A stretch of 64,000 nt of DNA, from the NCBI GenBank assembly GCA_965153455.1, contig OZ234493.1, forward strand, positions 744,001 to 808,000. The letters are read 5' to 3'. Position 1 is the first letter of the stretch, and the number at the start of each line of letters is the position of its first letter. The notes below the pieces were generated by a model. It saw only the letters and a list, made by a program, of their open reading frames with translations, was not told the DNA's origin and ran no database searches. A program made the position numbers and the translations under genes. This DNA comes from Sphagnum compactum (lineage: Eukaryota > Bryophyta > Sphagnopsida > Sphagnales). This document shows positions 29,301 through 42,200 of this stretch, piece after piece.

Positions 29301-30240
29301 CATGTATCCGTTTGCTTATAATACAATTATTAACAACCATGAGCTTACAATATGATTTAATAACCATGAAATTGAAGACATTAATAAAATGTTTTAATTC
29401 AAGACATTATCAACATTATGTGCTCCATTTTCCTTTTTGCCATGAATATTTAACATTTCTCGTGCCATCATGATGGAATATGACAAGATTAATATATACC
29501 TTTTTCAATTGGTAATAATTGTAACTTTTTAATTGCCCTACTTGACTAATAAAGATTTCATATTTGTCGTATTATTATTTTACCCAATCAATATATAGTT
29601 GAAATTTACCTTTACCCTAGGGGAAGGTAAATATTTTCATTAAGGTAAACAAAAACTATAGTTCAAATTGATCATATAAGATATATGCATTTTTGTATTT
29701 TACAATACAAATGGTTATGATGGACTTGTTTAATTATGACGACTAACTAATGAATAGACTTTCTTTTGGCATTTTGATTCTATTCATTACATTAATTATC
29801 TTGGAAAAAATTTCACCATATGCTTTGGAAACAATTTAGATTTTACTACCATTTGCCATTATAAATTTGTTTTGAATATGATTTAATGATATTGATAGAC
29901 TTGATAGATTTGTCTATTTTTTTCATGAGATGTGTGACACTTCACACACGTTTAGGTTTATAATGCAAATTGCACACAAGTAAAATGTCTTTCTCCACTT
30001 TGCAACAATGATCATTTTTGGGGCGAAAATTCACCATTTTGCTCAAAGGAAAAGTCCCAAGAAATATGGTCAAGGGAAGTTTTGGAAATCTTCCAAAAAG
30101 ATTAATTCATAGGTGAGGGTAAAAAAGGTTAAAAAATCACCATATTTTCTATATTTGGTTTTCAATGTGTAGCCATAAGTATAGAAGGTTGGTTGGCTAA
30201 AGAATGGTATTGGCTATCTGATTTGGCTAAATATTTCTTG
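20391..30240. other. AT-rich gene desert
   Basis: Nearly 10 kb of very AT-rich DNA. The open frames are short, hydrophobic or Lys/Asn-rich by composition, and none has a recognised domain. A (TG)n tract lies at about 20925-20940, a (AT)n tract at about 28135-28157, and an eroded short-unit repeat at about 28575-28750. It is best read as old transposable-element DNA. Confidence 0.6.
28575..28760. repeat. Degenerate short-unit tandem repeat
   Basis: The phrases GTTTAAACA, (A/C)ATA(A)ATAAACATA and GACATT/CAACATT recur four or five times with an irregular spacing of about 35-50 bp. Confidence 0.5.
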
Positions 30241-30399
30241 GGACGATAGCCAATTATTTTTGCATCTTCCTCATAAGTTGTCCCTATGGATGAATGAGAG
30301 CACTTATGCTAAATAAGAAAACCCCTAAAAACAACACTGAAAGTTTGAGAGGGTCCTGATTGTGCCTGATGATGGCCAAGGACTCGCCCCCCCCTGTTG

Positions 30400-30640
30400 A
30401 TGCTGCTACCAGTGTTTTTTTGGGGGGCCGAAATTTCGCCAAATTTTGACCTGAAAAATATGAAAAAATTCGACCTATACAAAGGATTTTTCCATCGACA
30501 AAATGGCCCCAATTCACCAAATTTTGAAAAAAAATTCCAATCGCCAGATTTTTATGATGAGTTTCAGCAGGTAGCCAAGAATATAAGAAGGATTCTAGTT
30601 TCATATATAGTAATATGTAGCCAAACATGTAGCCAAATAT
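30400..30640. repeat. Repeat-like patch with GGCGAAA/TTTCGCC motif
   Basis: Contains GCCGAAATTTCGCCAAATTTTG followed by AAAAATTCG. It shares this vocabulary with patches near 44600 and 63730. It lies about 0.9 kb upstream of the SWI3 start codon. Confidence 0.4.
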
Positions 30641-30740
30641 GGCTAAATCATCTAATGGATGATCGCCACTTCAGCTACATCACAAAATTGAGGGGGAAAA
30701 AAAACCTGGCTGCAAGGCAAGGCAACCAACCGAGTTATCA

Positions 30741-31320
30741 ACCGACCGACCGACCGACCGACCGACCGACCTAACAAGTAGGTGATTAACAAACACAAGC
30801 CACCGGCAGTAGACGGTGGATGGAGAGTAAGAAGGGCAGAAGAGTAGGCAGGCGGGGAGCGAGGGAGGGAGAAAGGGAGGGGGAGGGAAGGAGGAAAAAG
30901 GGGGGGTGTGTTCGTGGTTCGTTCGTTCGGTAGGGCAAGACAGACACAAGAGCCCAAAGAAAGAAAAGAAAGAAAGACTGTTGTTAGGCTATTTGCTCAC
31001 GCACGCGCACACACACACACACACATTAGAACGCGGCGGGGGGGTCTGGTCTGTTGTTGTCTGGTCACCATTGCGGCCTGTGATTTTGCTGTAGCCAGCC
31101 AGCCAGCCAGGCCGGAACAAATAGCGGCGTGACTTAGTACTAGTACTAGGAGCAAAGGTACTGGGTGTTAGTGGCGTGCCAGTTCGACTGCCGCCATAAA
31201 TCTCATCTGCCGATCCATTCAAATAATATTCACACCATAACAATACCGTTGTTTGTTTTGTTTTGTTTTGTTTCTTCTTTCCATTTCATTCTTTGCTTGC
31301 TTGGCTTGGCTTGGCTTTTG
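30741..31320. repeat. Cluster of microsatellites upstream of the SWI3 gene
   Basis: In order: (ACCG)n at 30741-30770, a purine-rich AGGGAGG tract at about 30850-30905, GTTC repeats, AAAGA repeats, (CA)n at about 31008-31025, (CCAG)n near 31097, (GTACTA)n near 31138, (TTTTG)n at about 31252-31275 and (GGCTT)n near 31298. The density suggests a slippage-prone promoter or leader. Confidence 0.75.
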
Positions 31321-31473
31321 CATGGCGTGTTTGCGGCAATGGTCCGCCATAGCGGCGTTCAAGCCGTTGTTTGGTGCCGCTGGACGCACAGGGGATGTGC
31401 ACTCGCAGTGGAAGAAGGCGCAGTAATGAAGAAGAACCGGTTTGGAGTGATTTTGTTTGAGATTGGGGAGTGA

Positions 31474-34400
31474 ATGGCGTCTCCTCGTCAAGAGAAAGAC
31501 AAGAAACGGAGGCGACCAGGAGGAGAAGGCGGAGTGATTGAGGAGGTTGGAACAGGCATCGAAGAAGGCGTGGTGGATTGCCGCATCGACGAGGGCAAAG
31601 TGCAAGGTCAGTTTTGTCGATTGAGCTCCTCCGAGTTTAGTTGGGATTTACGGAGCGACGATGTTGTTTGTGGTTGTTGATGTATTCCGGAACCTATGTA
31701 GAGATAGTGGATTTGTTGTTCTCCATGGTCATCGGAGTTGAAAGTCCGGGTTTTTGTAGACGCCACACGCACACACCAAAAAACAACAAGAAATGTTCTC
31801 AGACGATGTGTGGAATCGGGATGGACAGAAGGGGGTATTGTGACAGGGCTATGGACCGATATGTGTTTGTGGATGCGACAAACTTTTTGCCTCTTGGTTC
31901 TTTTCCAAGAGCAACTGTTGTTCCCCTTTTCTGACGGGTAGTAAAGAGGGCTGCCATTTTGGTTCCGGAGACTCTGTGCTTATTAGGTTTAGGAGGAATT
32001 GCCTGGTTTTCAAACTGAAAGTGCATGGCAGCATGGAAAACTCCTGGAAAACCAGAGTTGTAAGGTGTAATCTGCAGTTGGCTGATTCAGTCCAGTGAAT
32101 GTGCTTCTTAAATTGCTCTCTCTCTTTTGGGAATATCCTGGATGGGGAACAGCATGTTGTATTTTTAAGTTATTGAAGTACATGGAGGAGCACAAATGAC
32201 TTGTCAGGAACCCCCACTGATGCTTGTGGGATCCCAGAGTGGTTAATGCTTGGGAAAATACAATCACATATTTTTTCCAGATGCTTATGCAATTGCATGT
32301 TCATGAAAGCAGCTTTTAAAATAAGGTTGACACGCAAGGGAGACGCCTTTTCAGTTTTGAAGCTGGAGAAAGAAACCGCAGATGAAAATGGAGGGGATGG
32401 AGGAGCAAACAAAATAGCCAGCAAGAGAGATGAAGGATTGGCAAAACCGGTGACTCCAAATATGGCCAAGGAGATCCAGGAGAGGGATGGTGAAACAGAA
32501 AAGGAAATATCAGAACCTGCAAATAAGAGGACCAAGCATGGAAAGAATAGTATGCCACAGATTGTATCAGAATCAGGTGGCTATGGTGGTCAGGAAGGGA
32601 ATTACCCTGGAATGAAGGAGGACAGCCTATTACATGGTGCATTTGCAACACATTCCAATACAACTTCTCAAAAAGATTGTATTGGTGGAGCAGGTAAACC
32701 TGTGCCCAGTGTGAGTGTGTCTGAGGGTGCCAAGGCATTTCAGGATGGAGTAACTTCTGCTGTCCTTGGCACAGGGACAATGCAACAAGTGAACACTGCT
32801 GAGAACACGGCTTCAAGGGAGTCTCTAGTACAGGAGATCTATCCAATACCCAGCCATGCTGGTGAGTTTTATGCTGATCTTCTGTGTTCTGTCTCTGATG
32901 CTGGATATAAATAAAGGAGTCATGATTTAGAAGGTGGTAGGGAAAAATAGTTGCCGTGCTTGTTCTTCTCTCTTGTCATCCCATGTGTGTGCTGTGCTGC
33001 AGTCCTTGATGGCTGACCTTGACCATGAAGCTCATGATTTACTTACTGTGCCCTGTTTTCACTGATTTTGAGGTGATTGCTTTGTAACATTGCAGGCTGG
33101 TTTGTTTGGAATAAGATCCACTCACTAGAGCGTCGTTCACTGAGTGAGTTCTTTGATCAGAAGGCAGTCTCTAAAACACCTAAGATCTACAAGGAGTACA
33201 GGGATTTTATCATCAACAAGTACAGGGAGAATCCACACCGGCCCCTAAAGTTCACTGAAGTGAGGCGGATGCTGATTGGTGATGTGAATTCCCTTCGGAG
33301 GGTGTTTGATTTTTTGGAACACTGGGGACTTATAAACCACCAGGTTTTACAAGATTCTGAAACCAAAGCAGCAGGGGCTGCATCTCCTGTCCCTGTCCCT
33401 ATGGTGGTTGATTCTTTACCAAGCGGCATTCGAGTGGTCCCTTCTCCAGTTCCCTCTCCTTCAAAGACACAAAGTTCTGTTGTGTTGGATGCTTCAGGTA
33501 GGTTGTATGTGGATCAATTTCTGGTGGATCCTTTACAGTCTTCATAGGCCCTTCAATGGAACTGACAGGTGACTCAGGTCACACAAATAGGGGTGGACAG
33601 AGAAGTGATGAACAGCAATTGTTTGGGAATGCTTTTTCCTGTGATTACGGTGATTGGGCATTCCCCTGCTTCTCAGTGATAGCTCAGTCCCCATCAGGAA
33701 GGTCCTCAGTCTATACTTCTCATGATATCCGTTACCTGTGTTAAGTGTTTTTTTAAACTGTGCAGATGGCTCTGTAGGGGCATTGAGATCAAACAGCCTT
33801 GCTACCCACAAAAGTGTATATACGTCAGCTAGTAGGCATTCAGTCTCTGATGATGCCAGTGGCGCCTCTAATAAGCCAGAGGCAGAGATCCTGTGCCACA
33901 TCTGTAAAGGGGAATGCTCCAAGCAACGATTTTACCATCGGCGGGTCAGCCCTATTCCTTTTCTACACCTTTTACCAATTAGGATGGAGTTGCTGGTCTG
34001 GTAGGATGATGTGCTGAAGCTGAATCTTTAAGCCAGTGTATATTCCACCTGTTTATTTAGTACTTACCACACATCCCTTTTGTTGGAACTAAGATTGGAG
34101 TAATTTATTGGAAGAGCTTCTCATAGCTACAACTGGGATGTAGGCAGTATGAGAGGTGACCATCGAACAGCTCAGTAAGGATTTTCTGTTACCAGAGGTT
34201 GTCCTTATTGTGGCCCATGGGTGATTTGTGTATTGACCTGTATATCATGACCTCGACAGGTAGGGATTAGTTTATGCGTAGGCTGCTTCAAGAATGGGAA
34301 GCTTCCAGTGGGTACCACAGTTGGTGAGTTCATCAGAATTGAGGCTGGTGTAAGAGCTCCAACCAAGGAGTGGTCAAGCAAGGAGAATTTGTTGCTGCTG

Positions 34401-36991
34401 GAGGCCCTTTTGAGTTATGGAGATAATTGGAACCAGGTAGGTTGTGAAAATTTGGTACTCCTTATCTTGTACTGAAGACTTGTTGTGGTCAATAAGTATC
34501 TCACAGTATAGTACTGTTTCTGCAGGTTGCACAGCATGTGCGCAGTAGAACTGGAATTGAATGTGTGAAACAGTTCATTCAATTGCCTTTTGGAGATCAG
34601 TTCATTTCTGAATCCCATGATACAAATGGAGTGGTCACCAATCATGCAGTAGTGCTTGAAGAGGCAAAAGCTGTTTCTGCTGCATCGAGTGATGGGATTA
34701 GCATGAGTAGCAGAGTGAAGAAGGGTGAGGCTGTTCTTCCTAGCACCATGCCAACAATGGAAGCATCAGAATTAACAGAAAGGCATGACTTCATTACACC
34801 ATTTGCTGACAGCACCCATCCACTGTTTTCTCAGGTGTGTACACCCTACAGTTCATGATGGTAAGTTCCATCTTGGAATGTCTTAGGCATTTGCACTTGG
34901 AATAGTTGTCACTTTGGCATTCTGCAGCATGATGGTCTTGCTGGTAAGAGTACCCCATGTGTGCAAATTTAATGGACTCTTGCTGGCATCCTTTTTTATT
35001 TTAATTAAAATCATTAGTTATCAAATAAAAAACCAAAACTTTTGCAAGGGAACCTCTTCTCTGCTGTCTGTCTGTTTCAACCCTGGTTATCTTCAGCAGG
35101 AAGTAAATTCTTATCTAAAACATGACATTCTCTGGCTGTGTAAGACGGTCTTGATTTGCAGATGTTTTACTTCAGAACAAAACTTTCTATGGAATCCAGC
35201 AGTTTTTTGTTCTGTGCTTTACACTGCTGACCACAGCCATGATCATGATGATGTCTTTGTTGTCCTTCCACTGTAGAATCTCCCTGGTTATGATTTGATG
35301 CAAAGGCTCAGTCTTATGTGTACACTTGGGTCTTGTGCACATGTTTAGTGTCAAAGTCAAATGAATGTTTCCTCATAGCTGTATGTGAGGGCCATGTGCT
35401 CTTTGTGATACTGGAAGTTGGTGACAGGTAGCAATGCTTGCAGCCATGGTGGCCCCAAGAGTTGCAGCTGCTGCAGCAGAGGCAGCTATTGGAGCCATTG
35501 CTGAAGTTGAACCAGCTCTAGTGCAGCAGCCTATCATGGAAGCTCACCACATGCAATCTACAAGCCACCTCAATGTCAGCCACAATATGCAAGACTATAC
35601 AGACAGGTCCATAAATTTTGACACCAATGTCTAGTCTATTAAGATCTGCAGCTTTTGGGCTAAGGGGCACCAGCACATCAGCTTCTAGGAGTGTATTTCT
35701 TGGTGTATGTTCTCATTGTACAAGGTGTTGCTGGCACAAATATGCAGCTTCAAGGAACAAAACAAGTATGATATGCAGCGACAAGAACAGGGGTCCTCAC
35801 AAGGAGGTATTTCTTACTCCAACCTGGAATCTTGCTGTATTCCCTGTCTGTGACTGTTGGATGGGAGACCCAGGTGCAGAAGAAATTTGCTTCTGGACTT
35901 GAATCCAGGTTCAGTGGAGATGATCTGATGTGGAATTTGTAACAGTTGATGTGTCCTTTCTGACTCATTATTTATGGTGATAAAATGCAACTGCCTTGGG
36001 AGCCCTTTCCACAGAGTCAAGAGCTGACTCTATGTAATTAGCATTCTATACTCTTGGACTCCCACCAACTAGCCCCAGGTGTGCAGTATACCCTGTGAAT
36101 GTTATCTTGTTGCCAACTGGTAAAAAGCATGATAAAAGTCTTGCGTTGGGTCCTTCTGCTAAAAGATTATTTGATGTTCTTAAAGTCTGGGCTGATTTGT
36201 CTAGCATAGAATGGTTAAAGAAGGCCGGTGTTGCAATGATACATAAGCGTATACATCTATTTGGCTGTATGTTGGCACCATCTCACTTGTGAAAAAGCAT
36301 GTGCTAAACTTGTGAGGTTTGCCATCAGACCTTGGGGTTACAGGTCCAGTAGTCACTTGTTCATGGTGTATGGACAACAGGTAAATTTTAAGTTGTAGAT
36401 TTTCAAAAATGAACTAGTTTCTTTCTTAGTATTCATAAGAACCCTGCTATGCTGTGCAGAGAAAGCCCAAGCTCAAGAGCCGTCATCAATTTCCAATGAC
36501 AACACTGACGGAAATAGTAAGCTTCCATTGGCATTCCAAGCAAGGGTAGCAGTTGCAACAGCATTGGGAGTGGCAGCTGCAAATGCAAATCTTCTTGCTG
36601 ACCAAGAGGAGCTTGAAATTGATAACCTGGTGGCCAGCATTATTGACACACAGGTAGAAGAATCTCAGCATTTTGTATTCTTTATGACTGTCAAACAGAG
36701 GTCAGGTGTCACTTGGCAGAATGTAAAGGATTTGAGCTCATCATCTCTCAAGCATCTGTTATGGGATGACCTTGCAGCATTCTGGATGTTGCAATTGTCT
36801 TCACATTCTTCTGCATCTGGTTGCAGCTGAAGAAACTCCAGTCAAAACTGGAGCACTTTGAGGAACTTGAAATGCTATTGGAGAAGGAACGCATTGAGGT
36901 GGACCGTATCCGTCAACAAGTGTATGCTGATCAGCTTCGCTATGCTGAGGGAGATGCTACATACCCTAAACTGACCAGCCATGAACCATAA
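31474..36991 (+). CDS. SWI3-type SWI/SNF chromatin-remodelling subunit (SWIRM, ZZ-like finger, SANT)
   Basis: SWI3 proteins are core scaffold subunits of SWI/SNF remodelling complexes in the nucleus. I infer ten exons: 31474-31606, 32313-32861, 33096-33497, 33766-33944, 34260-34436, 34526-34834, 35428-35606, 35748-35806, 36460-36653 and 36827-36991. All phases join, giving about 781 residues. In order there is a charged N-terminal region with a basic patch, a SWIRM domain (about 222-310, with PIPSHAGWFVWNKIHSLE), a ZZ-like finger with CHIC and CVGC pairs (about 405-435), and a SANT domain (about 455-510, KEWSSKENLLLLEALLSYGD). Then come the Ala-rich helix (AMVAPRVAAAAAEAA) and a C-terminal coiled coil starting LKKLQSKLEHFEE. 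LKKLQSKL and QLPFGDQF point to the SWI3A/SWI3B group. The second exon's acceptor lacks a good pyrimidine tract and is the least certain border. The N-terminal extension is longer than in the Arabidopsis SWI3A/B proteins. Confidence 0.88.
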
Positions 36992-36999
36992 GCCAGAGG

Positions 37000-39280
37000 T
37001 AGCTTAAGAGGTCTATCTGTATACAAAAACATTCCAGTTCTCCTAGGCAATATTCATTTCATTGAGCTCTAGGTTGAGGGAAGGAGGATTACTGCAGTTT
37101 TAGGACATCAGGTAAGGTTACTCAGAAAGTGGCCAGGAGTAGAGACAAGGGGCCGAGTGAGAGAAATGAGATGTTCTTGTTATTGAATACATCTCTCCAT
37201 GCTACTGACCCCATTTGCATCAGGCACCCAGTGTTCAAATTTATTGCATTTGCACTTTTTCTTTTATCCTTTGTTACTGGGATGGATTTCTCATGCGCCA
37301 GAAACTTAGCAGTATCTGAAAGCTCAAATAGTTTCTTCAATTTCCAGTCAAAGTTGACGGGTCTTTTAGTCACTTGTTTGAGCTTGTTTGATTCAACAAC
37401 TGGAGTTGCCAGAAGTACTTTATTAATCAAGCATCAATTATTGTTTGCGCTCCATAATCAAGCATCAATTATTTGAAATGGTAGACATGTGATCATGTAG
37501 TAGAATTTTCCAATTAGAGATGTTGGGTCCTACGTAGACAGGAATTTTCTACAATTAGGCTGCATATCAGCTTCTCATTGCAGGTATTATGGTGACTTTC
37601 CAAGGGGAGTTTGGCACACTTTCTGGGCTCTGGAGGAATGGGGTGGGGTCCCGGTGAATTGCTCTGTGGTGTTGGTGTCAACCTGGTGGCCCATATCCTA
37701 TGGAGTGCCAAGACATTGCCATTTTTATTGTGGTACTGTGCTTAGTGGGACCTCTTTTATGTTTTGTGAAGAACACTTTGCTTGGTTCTGTACTTGTCTA
37801 CTCCACTGTTAAACACTTTGTATGGTTGTTTTGTGTGTGCAGATGTATGTTTCATTGGAGTTTCGAACCATAGAAGGTCATCCTTGATGGTCAATGTTGA
37901 GGAACATTGAGGAAAATGATGGAGGAACTCCAGCACAGTCATGAGGAAGAGTGGGTCCTGTCTTTTTGTGAGTGATTCTTGGTGCTGAAGGCTGCTATTG
38001 TCATGTCAACTCTCTACAGTTCAGGTTCCCTGGAGAGTGGCTTTTGGTTTGTTTTGCCTTTCCAAGTTTGTGATTGTTTAGTGCATATGAGAGACATGGA
38101 AGGGTTGGACATGATCAGCAGATGGGGGATCAAGGCATTTTCATGACAAATGTAATTCCCTTAATGATTGCTTGCTTGTTATACTCAACTAAACATGAAG
38201 ATTGTAGTAACCATGTTTTTAACATGGGCCATTATTACTTGGTCAATGTTCCATCATTCTGAGTGCACAATAATGCTAGCTCCAGGAGTTCTTGAGTTGC
38301 AAATTTAAACTCTTTTCAGAGGCTGATGGTTATATGGAAGCAAAGATTCTGAATGTGACATTTATATTACTGCAGCTTAAATTTCCAGTTCAAAAAGTCA
38401 GGATGTGAAACTCTATGTATGTCATTGTATATGTCTCAATAAATTGCAGGAAATGAGATGACTACATGGTACATGAAATCAAATTGCTGCATGGGCAATT
38501 TTTCTACTAATGTAAAATGAAGCTTTGAATCAAAGATTGACCCTAATGATCAAAGGAATGTCTACTGATACTAATTTCAGACATTTTCATATTCCATGTG
38601 GCAAACTGTGAGCCATGAACATTATAAGCCCAAAGATAATCCAGGTCCAATGATGATTTGGAAGGCCCATTGACCAACCACATGTAAGTGCATTTGTGAC
38701 TCTAAAGTCCACGATTTAAGGTTTATATGTATGTGCTGAAGTCATGATGCCCATGTATCTTGCCTTGATTGGACATTAGCATGATGCGTGGATGTCAGAG
38801 TAATACATGTGGCATGATCCCAGTTTTTATTCGGTTATGTATAATTCGAAAGAGATAGTGAACAGCAATTTAGACGCTACCATTTTTGCCTCGTTGAAAG
38901 AGTGAAATCCTAATAGATATTATAAACTTCGAACATTTTTTTATTAACTTAAATTGCCAACAGCTTTGCCATTGATAAGTAGCTTGCATCAACACATTTG
39001 CCATTGGTAGGTAGACTACAAATTGTCTTTCGCAAATTAGAATGTCAATTGTGTTTGTCTCAATCAAAAGTTGATCATGAATCAAAATTTGAATAGAATA
39101 ATGGTTTTGCAGGAATTGGAGAGCTTGGATTCATGATCTTGGGAGAAGAATGAAATTTAGATGATATTAACAAAAATTATGACCAAACACAAACAAATAG
39201 CAAGATGGACTTTACTAGTGATGAACAAGGTGTTCAGATGAACCTAGGAATCTTAAAAGAACTGGAGACTGCATTGTCAA
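37000..39280. other. Intergenic, between converging SWI3 and lipase genes
   Basis: Holds the 3' ends of both genes. A short direct repeat (TAATCAAGCATCAATTATT) occurs near 37425 and 37457. No further gene was recognised. Confidence 0.45.
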
Positions 39281-39282
39281 GC

Positions 39283-42200
39283 TTAATTTGTCAAGTGGGT
39301 GTCTAATTCATGGACACCTGTGATGCTCTTCAAATTTTCACTTATCCGGCTCACACCTTCCATGATCTTTCGGGCAAGAGGATAAGGGCCTAGCCTTACT
39401 GCATTTACGTAGTTTATGGGACTGTGGGCAGCAAGTCCTGGAACGAATAAGCCAATGAATCGGAGAAGAAGTGCAATGAGAGATTCTTTGTAATCATGGC
39501 CATGTTCCATACTCAAAATGATGGCACTCTGAATTAGTTCCCAGAGAGCATTCATACGTAATCTGAAGAATCTCCAGGCAAAGAAATTTTTGTAGGGCTC
39601 TTCTTGAAGAATCTGCCCAAAAAAACCCCACAAATGACATAACAGTGAGGAACAAGCACAAATTAAACAAACAAGCAAAAGTTTGAGTATGTTAAACTTG
39701 CAAACCAAATTTCTTTTTCTACTAACAAGCTCCTCGGAAACAAGAAAGAGATTGCTGCAAAACTGGATGTAAAGAAGTACAAAAGTATACCCCAGCTGAG
39801 ACTTAAGTTCAATAGAGAGAAAGCAAGGAATTTGTTTGTGCTTACCAGCCCATTGTAAACACTATCATAATAGCTGCATTCTCCAATATGCTTGTACTCA
39901 AAGATCTCATTGTCAAATGGCACACGAGGCACAATATCATTGCAATAGACAACCCGGACGTATTGGTCTTTGAGATGGGTCTCGCCATACTTTGCAAACT
40001 CTTTATCTCCAACTCTTGGCTGCCCATATGTATAAATTGCTGCTAACTTGTCAGTAATTTCATGTTCTGCATTATAAAAGAGCATGGCCCCATATAGGGT
40101 TGCAAGTGCACCTCCCAGACTGTGGCCTGTTATGAATACTTTCGCATCTGGGTTGTCATGAATAATTTCAGCAACTTTCTTTGTGATGTCATCATATGCA
40201 AGTTTTTGGTCGTCATTGGCAATGATCTCATCAGACAGGCCAGAGGTTGCTTGTTTTGTATGTATGTAGGACTTTGTAGAGTCTCTTCTCCTTCGCTGGA
40301 AAACCAGGTCAACAAAAAAATCAGCAATCCATGTCACTTTTTTTAACTTACATCATTTACACAAAATTCACAACAGAACTTCAAGGGGGTTTAACAAAGC
40401 TGATGGTTTCACAAAGTTTTGCACACCATTGAGTTAATGCGGTATTTGTGTTGTGAGCGCTTGTCCATTTTGTTGAAAGTTTCCATGTCGTCACGGTCAC
40501 ATAGGCCCAAGGCCTCCAGAAACCCAAGATGCACCCCCATCTTATTTTGGAACCGCACCCATGAGAAATCAATGTCAGTGCTCCAATCATAAGCATTGAA
40601 TGCCTCAGTGCCTCTCCAGGCAACCACAACTGCGTTTGCATCTTGTTTCTTGTCTGTGAATATATAGACTTGGGTGTTGTTCTTCTTTTGGTATTCTGCA
40701 CTCAGACAACCAATTCATTAGTTGGACATATGTAATAAACTGTAACCTGTTGCATATACCAAGAATCCACCCTTTAATCAACAAATTAGTCAATCATTTC
40801 TACAATTGAACAAGTAGTACAAGTATTAGCTTATCTGAGAAAAAAGTGTTAAAGACTATGCATAAATGCACATTGTATCAAATCATCTGACATGCAGATC
40901 CTTCAACAAAATCAGATCAGAGAAGAAACACAATTGACCAATGAGATCCTATGTTGTCCTATGCAGGAAAGGAACAGAAGCCAGGTAATCAGGGAAACCA
41001 TCTTAAGAGATGATGATAATGATCCATCATCGTTGTCATCAGATTCTCACCATTCCAACATTCGTAGAAGTGCACAAAATGCATCTGCAAAAACCAAAAG
41101 AGATCAAATTCCCATAAGTCTAACAGTCCTGACACCTGAAACATCTAGGCTGCCAAGGTAGCACAAAGTATCCTCTTGAAAGGGATTGACTTGCACATAT
41201 CAGATGAAGCATAGGTCAACTACAGTACAAAATGGCTGTTATGCACCTAAAGCAAAAACTTGTTTGCAGAATCATTGTTAACGAAAAGGACTATACCTGC
41301 CAATTCAACAGGTTTTCAAGTTGACTAAATGGCAGAATTGGCCACCACTGGCAATTCCATATTTACAATCTACCTATACGACATAATATTAACCAATCTG
41401 TGCTAGTTTATGACCTACCTATCAACCTTTAGTCTAGGCAATGCACCCAGCCAAGCCCAATTGAAAATAGTGGTTTTTCTGATGAGCTTCATCCTCTCAA
41501 AGGAGTTGTGAAACGTTGAAGTTGTATGAGCAATTGAAACATTGCAGTTTGATTTCTCACTATGCGTAATTGAAACCTTGCACCTTGACTTCTCACTATG
41601 AGCAATCGAAATCTTGCACCTTGACTTCTCACCAACTCTCAAAAATGAATCCCTCCAACTTGTGAGGGTGTGAGCAATTGAAACAATTGCATTTTGACTT
41701 CTCACTATGAGCAATTGAAACCTTGCATTTTGATTTCTCACTATGCGTAATTGAAACCTTGCACCTTGACTTCTCACTATGAGCAATCAAAATCTTGCAC
41801 CTTGACTTCTCACCAACTCTCAAAAATGAATCCCTCCAACTTGTGAGGGTGTGAGCAATTGAAACAATTGCATTTTGACTTCTCACTATGAGCAATTGAA
41901 ACCTTGCACCTCGATTTGCTCACTAGTGAGAAATCAATTGCTCATACTGAGATAGTTCTCACTAAAGTCTCAATTGAGTGCATGAAAATGAAGCCCTCAG
42001 ACTTGCAGGGTGTTGTGTTGCTTGAGAATCTATGTGCATACATTAATATGGCTGTTTAGAGTGGGGTCTTACATTCCAGTCTTCTTCCACAACTTTTTGG
42101 ACAACCAGTTCGTTCTCATAAGCGAGCTTGGAAGCCATGATGCAAACATCCATGGCACTTTTTGATCCCGATCCTTCAGCTGGAAATAAAGCAGTGTTTG

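Noticed and set aside
30652-30957. Minus-strand frames rich in Pro, Leu and Ser
   Set aside because: They are translations of microsatellite DNA upstream of the SWI3 gene.
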